NCBI GenBank assembly: GCA_905160935.1
Contig: CAJHZI010000307.1
Coordinates: 434,001 to 498,000 of the forward strand
Length of the DNA stretch: 64,000 nucleotides
Source of the DNA: Enchytraeus crypticus
Lineage: Eukaryota > Annelida > Clitellata > Enchytraeida > Enchytraeidae
Direction of reading: 5' to 3'
The notes below the pieces were generated by a model. That model was given only the letters and a program-made list of their open reading frames with translations. It had not been told where the DNA came from and ran no database searches. Positions 56,501 to 64,000 of this stretch are shown here, in pieces. Every line of letters starts with the position of its first letter. The first letter of the stretch is position 1. The position numbers and the translations under genes are program-made.

Positions 56501-59306
56501 TGATAAGGCTGAGAAACCAGTTCAAGAGGATTTTAAAATAGAAGAAGAGAATATCATAGAAGGCGATAAAAGGGGCCCCGATTTAATGAAGGAGAAAATT
56601 TATTGTGCAATTAACAGTATGAAGAAGGGTAAGGCAGCCGGAATAGATGAAATCCCAGCAGAATTCTTGAAAATGTTGGAAGGAGAAACACTCAAAAAGT
56701 TAATGGAGGTATGTATGGAAGTGTACAGTACAGGTATTTGGCCAGACGACTTTACCAAGTCAGTGATGATTCCAATTCCCAAAAAGCCAATGCTGTGGAG
56801 TGTTCGGATTACAGAACAATCAGCTTAATACCTCATGCATCGAAGATCTTATTAAAGATAGTAAATAATCGCATTCAGTCGAAAGCAGAGATGATACTGA
56901 GCAAGACACAATTTGCTTTTAGGAAAGGATGCAGCACAAGAGAAGCAATAAGGGTAATGCGGGTTCTTTGTGAAAGAAGCTTAGAATATGGAAATGTCGT
57001 TTTTGTATGCTTTGTAGACTTCGAGAAGGCCTTTGACAGGATTGATTGGATAACGATGATGAATATCTTAAAAAGAATAGGTATTGACTGGAGAGATAGA
57101 AGACTAATTTTGAACTTGTACATGAATCAAAGAGCAGTAATCAAAATCCAACAAGAATACTCAGAAGAAGGTGAAATAGGACGTGGAGTAAGACAAGGTT
57201 GTAGCATTTCGCCGCTGCTGTTTAACATTTACGCTGAGGCAATGATGGAGGAAGCCATGGAAGACTTGGAAGAAGGGATAAAAGTAGGAGGGAATTTGTT
57301 ACAAGATGTATGATTTGCAGATGACCAAGCAATGATAGCGGGCTGCGAGATTGGATTGCAGAAGATAATGGATAGGCTGAGTGATACGGCCCTAAGATAT
57401 GGCATGAAGATTAATATAAAAAAGACCAAGGTTATGAGAGTGTCCAATAATAAAGGTGAAGTTAATATCACAATAAATGGTACGAAATTGGAACAGGTAA
57501 TGAGTTTCAAATATTTGGGTCATACTATAACCGATGATGGGAAATGTGAGACGGAAATATGCAGTAAGATTGCACAAGCAAAAGCGGCCTTTGGTACTAG
57601 AAAGGAACTGTTAACAAAAAGTCTAAAGACACAAAGATAAAGATAGTGAAAACTTTGGTTTGGATCACGCTATTGTATGGATGTTAAACATGGACCTTAA
57701 GGAAGGAAGATATTAGGAAACTGGAGGCATTGGAAATGTGGATTTGGAGAAGAGTGAAGAGGATTAGCTGGACGCAAAAGATTACAAATGAGGAAGTCCT
57801 AGAGAGAGTTGGCACAGATAGACAGTTGATAAATGTATTAAGAAATAGGAAGAAGAGATGGATAGGACAAATTCTAAGGGGGGAAGGTCTATTAAAAGAG
57901 GTCATAGAAGGTAGAATGGAAGGAAAAAGAGGCAAGGACAGGCCGAGATTAGGTATGTTAGATGATTTAAAGACCCACTCATATGTGGAAATGAAGAGGA
58001 AGGCGGAAGACAGAGAAGAGTGGAGGTGTTATGTACCATTTACCTGCCAGTAGGCAGTGCACTAAGAGAGAGAGTATATCATATCTCTCTTAGTGGCAGC
58101 TCCGTAGTATACGCCTCCACTGTTCTTGGTCTTCCGCTTTCCTCTTCATGTCCACATATGAGTGAATCTTTAAATCTAACATTCCTAATCTCGGCCTGCC
58201 TCTGCCTCTATTTCCTTCCATTCTGCCTTCTATGACCTCTTTTAGTACTTTCCCCCCTTAGAATGTGTACTATCTAAGTTTTCTTCCAGTTGCTTAATAC
58301 ATTTATCAACTGTCTATCTGTACCAACTCTCCAGAACCTCCTCATTGGTAACCCTTTGAGTCCAGCTAATCCTTTCCATTCTTCTCCATATCCACATTTC
58401 CAATGTGTCTAAGTTTCCTGATATCTTCCTTCCTTAAGGTCCATGTTTCACATCCATACAATAGTGTGGTCCAAACTAAGGTTTTCACTATCTTTATCTT
58501 TGTGTCTTTCTTTAGACTGTTTGTTAAAAGTCTATACGTGAATTTTTCTTATGTAGATATATCTTTATGTGTAAGTGTGTGTGTGAATGTGTTGGTGCAT
58601 CTGTGTGTATGTATGTGTGTTTGTGACACAGACAGCAAGGCTCACACAGCTTGTATGTGTAGAAGTTGTGTGTGTGTGTGTGTATCAGTGTGCTTATGAC
58701 ACAGATGGAAAGACTCACGATGCATCTATGTGTAGATGTATACATTGTGCATGTATGTGTTTGTGTGTGCGTGTGTGTATGACGCAGATGGCAAGGCTCA
58801 CTGTGATTGTATGTGTAGATGTGTGTGTGTGTTCGTGTGTATATGTATACGTGTGTGTATGACGCAGATGGCAAGGCTCACGGTGAATGTACGTGTAGAT
58901 GTGTGTGTATGTGTTTGTGTGTATGTCACAGATGGCAAGGCTCACGGTGAATGTTTGTGTAGATGTGTGTGTATACGTGTATGTGTATGTGTGTGTATGT
59001 CACAGATGGCAAGGCTCACGGTGAATGTTTGTGTAGATGTGTGTGTATATGTGTATGTGTATGTGTGTGTATGACACAGATGGCAAGGCTCACGGTGAAT
59101 GTGACTCTCTATCTTCTCATCGTCCTCACTCAGCTGCTCGCTTAGCTGTGTCCAGCAGTCGCTCAGCTGCAGCAGCTGCTAGCAGCGACTGTTCTCCTAT
59201 CTACAGTGACTACGAGCAGCTGCTCATCGACGCTAAGCTAAGAGCCTCGGCTGTTCCTAAGCCCGCAACGCTTACATCTGAGAGCGAGTCAGACTCTGAT
59301 GCTTAG
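50546..59306 (+). CDS. PGC-1 family transcriptional coactivator (PPARGC1 / spargel homologue), 5' incomplete
   Basis: A nuclear coactivator of mitochondrial and energy metabolism genes. Seven exons (50546..50593, 50943..52866, 53317..53377, 53689..53810, 54251..54309, 55571..55657, 59080..59306) join in phase to 842 residues; upstream exon(s) with the start codon were not found. Near the start DLTSLLEQFEQV gives an LxxLL nuclear-receptor box. The large exon 2 holds LEWEFDPWGEF, two YD(R/K)LPSYY motifs and a basic RERAHSPQY...RRGRSS stretch in place of the long RS domain of vertebrate PGC-1. Exons 4-6 form the RRM (about 680-760): RHILYIGRIPKG (RNP2), LRRQFGRFGEIE, DNYAFVTY (RNP1), and the family-specific ENFDICFGGRRKFCDTDYTDLD, parallel to human DFELYFCGRKQFF--NYADLD. 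The tail ends SDYEQLLIDAKLRA like human FDSLLKEAQRSLRR. RRM plus tail separate it from ordinary SR proteins. Confidence 0.93.
50943..52866 (+). CDS. PGC-1 large central exon
   Basis: 1924 nt. Begins with two bases completing Val, then ESSILYEVGDLENIQSF, and ends DYVRSPRR (split Arg). Polar, low-complexity, with LEWEFDPWGEFKEATFGA, KRNKTKK, RKRGLFGPHRQKPRKKRE (likely nuclear localisation), YDRLPSYYTVF and YDKLPSYYSCF, and a basic Ser/Arg region. Acceptor TTCAATGTTCAG, donor CGCAG/GTTTGT. Unspliced, it would stop eight bases' worth of codons later at 52885. Confidence 0.92.
52867..53316 (+). other. PGC-1 intron 2
   Basis: AT-rich intron between the large exon and the Arg-rich exon. No repeat recognised. 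Confidence 0.6.
53317..53377 (+). CDS. PGC-1 Arg-rich exon before the RRM
   Basis: 61 nt encoding RYTVRGPRKLRHQLNDRERY. Acceptor TTATTTATTTCAG, donor TAT/GTAAGT. Confidence 0.9.
53689..53810 (+). CDS. PGC-1 RRM exon 1
   Basis: 122 nt encoding EKRHILYIGRIPKGYVNDQL, RRQFGRFGEIETSSVHFRET. Contains RNP2. Acceptor CATATTCTAG, donor CCGG/GTAAGG. Confidence 0.95.
54251..54309 (+). CDS. PGC-1 RRM exon 2
   Basis: 59 nt encoding DNYAFVTYKSMSSAIAAND. Contains RNP1. Acceptor TTGTTGACAG, donor GACA/GTAAGT. Confidence 0.95.
54690..54908 (+). mobile_element. RTE-like LINE 3' end fragment in PGC-1 intron 5
   Basis: GAAGGTCTATTAATTGAGGT, GGCAGGGGCAGGCCGAGATT, ACCATGGACCTGCCAGTAGG and CAGTACACTAAGAGGGAG match 57880..58075. 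About 220 bp, 5'-truncated. Confidence 0.85.
54912..55512 (+). repeat. 46-bp tandem array in PGC-1 intron 5
   Basis: About thirteen units of CACTCCTATGTCATTAATCT, CTTATCAAACAAAGCCTGTG and CTTAG, with TATGTTTAG and TGTGCTTTGT variants. Begins directly after the LINE 3' fragment and ends about 60 bp before the exon 6 acceptor. Confidence 0.9.
55571..55657 (+). CDS. PGC-1 RRM exon 3
   Basis: 87 nt encoding NGNLLPGCENFDICFGGRRK, FCDTDYTDL. Acceptor CTTATTTGCAG, donor TTAG/GTTTGT. Confidence 0.95.
   Translation: MGICYQDVKTLISASEVVESSVILIILI
55948..56035 (+). repeat. SINE family C, diverged
   Basis: GATTTGTAGTGATGTGTGTG, GACGTCACAGATATCATCAT and GAATGAGGAAATG, then TTTTAATTTTAAT. In PGC-1 intron 6. 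Confidence 0.5.
56150..58075 (+). mobile_element. RTE-like LINE, reverse transcriptase part, in the last PGC-1 intron
   Basis: Plus strand, same sense as the host gene. Readable blocks: KDHWWSEKCDDLAEYDRRGR, KGKAAGIDEIPAEFLK, FRKGCSTREAIRVMRVLCER, VCFVDFEKAFDRIDW (motif A), IGRGVRQGCSISPLLFNIYA (motif B), FADDQAMIAG (motif C), FKYLGHTITDDGKCETEI and RWIGQILRGEGLLKEVIEGR. A stop precedes FADDQ, and at least two other frame changes are present (near 56790 and 57640). The endonuclease is missing, so it is 5'-truncated. It ends CACTAAGAGAGAGA. Confidence 0.88.
58080..58540 (-). mobile_element. RTE-like LINE 3' part, inverted tail to tail with the previous copy
   Basis: The minus strand parallels about 57610..58070: the reversed blocks include the GGTAACCCTTTGAGTCCAGC, GTCTAAGTTTCCTGATATCT and CATACAATAGTGTGGTCC segments, ending at CTCTCTTAGTGGCAG. 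Only a few bases separate the two 3' ends. Its left end carries TCTCTTAG, the reverse of CTAAGAGA. Confidence 0.85.
58624..59110 (+). repeat. Seven-unit minisatellite ending in the PGC-1 terminal exon
   Basis: Units of 64 to 83 bp, each with GACACAGATGGCAAGGCTCA (or a close variant), GGTGAATGTTTGTGTAGATG and a TG/TA-rich spacer. The CAG-to-exon junction positions are 58632, 58705, 58788, 58868, 58932, 59006 and 59080; the last continues into the coding exon. The last four units are the most alike. Confidence 0.92.
59080..59306 (+). CDS. PGC-1 terminal exon
   Basis: Enters with two bases completing Asp (giving the conserved DLD), then GKAHGECDSLSSHRPHSAA, SDCSPIYSDYEQLLIDAKLR and ESESDSDA, stop TAG 59304..59306. 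The acceptor is GTATGACACAG with a GT-rich rather than pyrimidine-rich lead. Similar CAG-ATGG junctions occur six more times upstream, so a different member of the array could be the one used. Confidence 0.82.
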
Positions 59307-60519
59307 GCCTAATATATCCTTTTATATGTCTTTCTGTCCTGGGTCCCGAAGGCTAACTTGCCTAAAAACTGAAACCTGAAGGTGTTTAGCTGAACAAGAA
59401 TTTTTAAGAATCGTGTGTAAATTTATAAATTTATATAACTCTTATGTTTACTGAGCTTCCTTGCTTAGTTGCTGTTCTGTACTGGTACTGTTGTACTCTT
59501 ACTCCATTAATATTCACAATCCGTTTATTAGTAGTGCCCGTTGCAATGTGGATTTAAGAATAATCTTACACCACTTTAGCGTTTAGTCATTGCTGGCTAA
59601 CCTGAATTTGAGCCTGAGCCTTTTATTCTGATAGGTTCCCTTCTACCAATGCGCCAATGCTAGCCTGCCCTCAAATTTTACTTGGGTCACATATTCCTTT
59701 GTTAAATGGTATTGCAAGTATAGGTTAAAGTTAAAAGTTAAACGCACGTTATAGTCAAATGATACCTATGTTGAAATCTATCACATTTAATAATACATGT
59801 TTAACCAATTTAAGCAAAAGTTAATAGTGGTAAAGGTTAAATATCTGTTTCATAATTCTAAGAAGATGGCAGGTATTTAAAGATAAAATGTAATAATAAT
59901 TGAATAAAATGTAGAATATAGGCTTCGAGGATCAAATGAGTTTGTTGTACATATCGAGAATTGTCACATTTTTTTCATCTGGTATGTGTTCTAATTTGTA
60001 GATTGATTGTTGTTGCATTAAGGTAGTACGGTTGAATTTACCAGTATACTATAAATGATGTAATTAATATGATATGAATTATTGTTAAAGTTCATTGAAG
60101 ACGATCTTTTGAACCACTGTGTATTACAAACTTAATACTCAAGGGTGCCTGCTAGCATCCACAGGTAAAAATTCATAAATTTTGATTTATCTGTTATTGT
60201 AGTGGCAAGTGGGATAAATGCTTCACAGTTGACAACAATAATATATACTAAACAACTTATGCTGCTTTACTTCGTTATATAACATAAAAAGTGTTTTGAT
60301 ATCACTGCTATGCTTACATCATTTCTACATATTTTGTTTGTTTTCTGTATATCTACAGGGATAAGCGCATAAATTAAAAGTATCCCACGTTATGTTAAGT
60401 CACATTTTGTGTACTATTTTTTATGCCACTCTGTCCTGTATATGTCTACCATATTTCTATTGCCAGTATTTACCTGTGTTCTTCTGTGATTTCTAACAAA
60501 TGCTGTGTAGTCGTGACTG
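59307..60519 (+). other. PGC-1 3' untranslated region and downstream flank
   Basis: AT-rich. Contains a partial family A SINE tail at about 59745..59815 (minus) and a candidate poly(A) signal at 59903. Confidence 0.45.
59903..59908 (+). terminator. Candidate PGC-1 polyadenylation signal
   Basis: AATAAA about 600 bp beyond the stop codon, the first clear hexamer after it. No transcript evidence. Confidence 0.35.
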
Positions 60520-60612
60520 AAGTGACTGGCTGATCAGTAGGTGCTTGGTTCAAATCCAAGACTCGCCCGTCACTGCCATGTCTTCATGAGTCACAGCTAA
60601 CCTTCAATTAGC
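60520..60612 (+). repeat. Diverged SINE family B
   Basis: GTGACTGGCTGATCAGTAGG, GCTTGGTTCAAATCCAAGAC (B box), TCGCCCGTCACTGCCATGTC; the A-box end is diverged. Confidence 0.5.
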
Positions 60613-61620
60613 CTCTTTTGTGTAGTTTATCGGAATGTACTAATTATGGAGCAATGTGTATTCGTTGCAGTTTAGCGCATTAAAGATGTTATCAAATTGT
60701 ACTTCCGTGTGGTTGTCGTATTTAAAAAGCTCGGCGAATCTAATTATTTAATGGTTTCGTGACTCATATTTTCCTGACTTGTATATTTTGACCTAACGAA
60801 CTCTAGTTTGCCTTATATGTCAGCATAAACTCTGCGTGCTGACAAACCTCTCAAATATGGCGAGTGATTCGATGGGTTGTAATTATTCCTAAATTACTTT
60901 TCATATTAAATTGGTTTAGTATATGATTAACTGTAAAATGTATGATGTACTGAATGTATGCTGAAGGTATCATAAGATTCGTATAGTCAGTAGCTGAGGA
61001 AACCAAACCAATGGAAAACAATCCCAAGAACCATATTTTCAACGTCCAATGACGGACCGCTGATGGTTTAGTGTAAGACAGGGAGCTTTGTAATAAGATC
61101 GTGCAGTTTTTTGGTTACTGAAGTGCTTTTGATTGAGAACGAATGCTGATCGGGTATGAATACGCAGGACTGTTAACAAAGCCTCAATTAATAGGATAGT
61201 TAATAAGAATAAGGTAACAAGGTGATGCGTTTGCATTTACAAGGCCAACTGCTGACTACTTTCGGAAGGCAGTTAGATACATGTGTCACGCCGAATGTGT
61301 GAATTATCACATTTAAAACAATACCAAGTTGTGCCAATTTGTAAGAAAATAATTTGTGACCAGATATAATAAAATTACGTGATTATTTTAACGTAAGCCT
61401 GCATTGTATTACTCTACAGTAGATTTCAAGTTTGAAGACTTTTTTGCAATAGTTCAAGGTACCTTACAATACAAATTAAATTACAAATAATTTATGTTAA
61501 GTAAATACTTTTATTTGTAGTTGCTCTGCTAAATTTAGTCTTCTACCTGTAGTGAAAAAAGCAAAGAACAGTTATTAGAAAGAACAGAATATAAATATAA
61601 TATGAATAACTAAGTAGTTC
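60613..61620. other. No recognised feature
   Basis: AT-rich; two short minus ORFs (61236..61039 and 61042..60851) without known motifs. Confidence 0.4.
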
Positions 61621-61692
61621 AAAAACTGATCAGTAGGTGAAGGGTTTAAATCTACACTGCGCATCCCGTACAGTGACATGCCTTAAGAAAGG
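61621..61692 (+). repeat. Diverged SINE family B fragment
   Basis: ACTGATCAGTAGGTGAAGGG, TTTAAATCTACACTGCGCAT (weak B box), then CCCGTACAGTGACATGCC. Confidence 0.4.
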
Positions 61693-62430
61693 TAGCAGAC
61701 ATTAATTTCCTTTAACCTAATTCGTTTTTTCCATTCTAGGGTTTTTGCAGATAGATCTATCTATATTTTAAATATTCCCAGTACCGCACTAGAGAATTCT
61801 TATGACTAACAAATTTGATCTGTTATGAGTAACAAATAGGCCAGTAAATTTATTCTCTCAGGTTACCTCTTTGCCTACTTACCTCCGATCTTATAAAGCG
61901 AAGATATCTTTCACTCAGAACGATATTGTCGCCGAAAGTCGCTTTTGCATATTATGAACGAGATTTCGCTCGGCATCTGAGCTGATTTCAGCTACATGTG
62001 ACGGAACTATATCTTTTCGAGATCGGGCGGTTAATGTCACCGTTAGATTAAAACAAAGTCGTCGCCAGGCGGCTGACATTCAACCGTTGCTGGTGGCTCC
62101 AGCCAATAGGAGAGCGCGAAATCCGCGCAAACGTTTTGAATTCTTGGAAATATGACATAACAGGCTCAAGATAAAGTCGAGAACAGAAAAGTTTCGTAAG
62201 ATGAAAAAATCAGATTTGTAGTTATCTCGACGATAAAGTCAAATGGTAGGGATTGAAATCGGCGAGAATATCTTTCCGTTTATAAGATCGGGTATAATAG
62301 TACTTTTTTTAGAACTTTTATAAAGTGTACTTAGCGGCCACTTTTCACCCCGTGAAAGAAAAACAACACATGAGGGCAGCAGTAGTTTTAGAAATAGTTA
62401 AAGTAATGAATATCAATGAAAGCTAAAAGG
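61693..62430. other. No recognised gene; a GC-richer stretch 61880..62290
   Basis: CTTATAAAGCGAAGATATCT near 61892 and ATATCTTTCCGTTTATAAGA near 62268 are partly reverse-complementary (AGATCGG appears inverted at 61882 and 62287), so the segment may be a small foldback element of about 400 bp. Confidence 0.35.
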
Positions 62431-64000
62431 TAGTGTTTGCACCTCGGAATTAGATGAAAACTTGGATCTGCGGAGCCGAGTCTATTGTCGTCGCCTTTAG
62501 ATGTTAAAAATAGCTTAAAATGTGTTTACTTTAATTCCAGAAGTATTGTAAGTAAAATGTCTCAACTAGAGTTGTTGATTAAAGATGAAAATATAAATAT
62601 TTTGGGAATCAGTGAGTCATGGCTGTCTGATGACATTAGTGATAGTGAAATTAGTTTTAGTGGATACAGTGTATTTAAATGTGATCGAAATGATTTAGTC
62701 AAGAAACGAGGTGGGGGCGTTTTGCTGTATATAAAAAATGAGTTGAACCCAAGTCAAGTTAATGATTTATGTGTTTCTAACTTAAAGAAAGTGTTTGGTG
62801 TAATATCAAGTGTAAGAACATTAATCTTATTATTGGTGTTAGGTATAGAGCCCCAGATAGTTCAAACACTAATGACGAGGCTATGTTTAGTGTGCTTGAT
62901 AAATTGTATGATAAGAAGGTTGTAATAATGGGTGATTTTAACTATCCTGAATTGGACTGGGGGAATAGAGAAAACATAGATTAATCTCACTTATTTATAG
63001 AATGTATAAATAATAATTTTTAGAACAGTATTGTAATAAGCCTACTAGAGGCAAACATTTCCTTGATCTTGTTTTGTGCTCTGAAGAAATAATTAAGGAT
63101 GTACTTATAGGTGAACCTTTTGAGACAAGTGATCATCTAACAATTAACTTTGTAATTCAGTGCAGTTGGATCTGTAGGAAAGTCCAAAAATTTGATTATT
63201 TTAAAGTAAATTATGAAGAAATTAAAGGAAATGTACGGCATAGAAATTTATTTATGGTTTTAAGTGATAATGATAATAACGATGACGTAGAGGGCTTACG
63301 GAAAAATATTAACACAGGTCTCAGGATGGTTCGTGATGAGTTTATTAAATTGAAAGCGAAAAATAGAGATAGATGCAAGTGTGTTACTAAAAGGGTAAGA
63401 AGAAAAGGAAAAGCCAAAAAAGATGCTTGGAACAAGTATAAAAATAGTAATAATGATGAATCACTGTACTATGAATATAAGAAAAAGCTTAATAAATCGG
63501 TTGCAGAAAATAGAAAAGCCAAGTTAGAATTTGAAAAACAGCTAGCTCGTAAAATATAAAGAATGATGCAAAGAGTTTTTTGCTTATGCTAATGCTAATA
63601 AAAAGGTTATTAAAAAGATTGGTCCTTTAAGAGATGAATATAACAACATTATAGTAGATATTAAAGATACTGCAAACTATTTTAATAAATATTTTTCGTC
63701 TGTATTTGTGGAAGAAGATTTAGTTAATATGCCAGTACCGGCTAGGATCTTCAAAGGTAACTTTGAATGCTCCTTACGTAATATTGAGTTTGATATTGAT
63801 GATGGTATAAATAAATTAAATTCGCTAAATGTAAATAAAAGTCAAGGTCCAGATAAGATTCATGAAAAACTGATTTAGGGGTGGTTCCTCAAGATTTTAA
63901 GAATGCAAATGTTGTACCAATACATAAAAAGGGAAATAGGGATAAAGCAGCAAATTATAGGCCTATATGCTTAACAAGTATAATCGGTAAGACATTTGAA
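62431..64000 (+). mobile_element. CR1-like LINE, copy B, 5'-truncated, runs off the window
   Basis: Homology to copy A begins at GGTAGTGTTTGCACCTCGG, just before the endonuclease start MSSPLDVKNSLKCVYFNSRS (62485). The basic linker (63074..63559) and the start of RT (VVPIHKKGNRDKAANYRPI type) follow. It shares with copy A the frame change after VNDLCVSNL. It differs in having lost about 60 bp between CTGATTT and AGGGGTGGTTCC near 63877, and an extra stop in the GDFN block (ENID-stop). Very close to copy A in sequence, so young. Confidence 0.88.

Noticed and set aside
58736-59074. C/V/M-rich ORFs over the minisatellite as an independent gene
   Set aside because: They are repeat translations; the array is better explained by duplication of the PGC-1 exon junction.

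Overview
This is a 64 kb piece of an AT-rich, repeat-rich, intron-rich animal genome. The evidence is spliced genes with GT-AG introns, a peptide GPCR, a TALE homeobox gene, a PGC-1 family coactivator, tRNA-derived SINEs, non-LTR retrotransposons and many TA, TC and TTA microsatellites. The receptor belongs to the myoinhibitory-peptide / sex-peptide receptor family, best known from protostomes. A marine protostome, perhaps a lophotrochozoan, is my best guess; the species cannot be fixed from the sequence. I saw no bacterial genes, CRISPR array or LTR element.

Three host genes can be supported. (1) A single-coding-exon class A GPCR at 30213..31628 (+). (2) A PREP/PKNOX-type TALE homeobox gene on the minus strand, seven coding exons from 44917 down to 37538; all phases agree and give 496 codons plus a stop. 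A possible eighth, acidic 3' exon lies at 34533..34339. (3) A PGC-1 (PPARGC1 / Drosophila spargel) homologue on the plus strand, seven exons from 50546 to 59306, with an LxxLL motif near the N-terminus and a C-terminal RRM; its first exon(s) were not found. Genes 2 and 3 are transcribed divergently, with about 5.6 kb between their first recognised exons.

The left 30 kb holds no recognisable host gene. It contains an RTE-like LINE fragment lying between GGTTCGG arrays, an intact-ended hAT-type non-autonomous element with a perfect 8-bp target duplication, a nearly full CR1-like LINE (14.3-17.8 kb, minus), an element with long inverted termini (19.9-20.7 kb), a satellite carrying CACGTG E-boxes, and several tRNA-derived SINE families. 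The right end is a 5'-truncated second copy of the same CR1-like LINE (62.4 kb to the edge, plus). A third LINE sits between PREP exon 7 and the candidate exon 8, and an RTE-like LINE with an inverted partner sits in the last PGC-1 intron.

The most unusual structure is a 7-unit minisatellite (58.6-59.1 kb) whose last unit is the intron/exon boundary of the terminal PGC-1 exon. Each of the other units carries a similar CAG plus the first codons of that exon, so the gene may have a ladder of candidate 3' splice sites. Other notable points are two TAAT-rich 16-bp arrays placed just upstream of coding exons of two different genes, a possible alternative acidic tail of PREP ending in SINE sequence, inverted pairs of SINEs and LINEs, and two CR1 copies sharing the same frame change.
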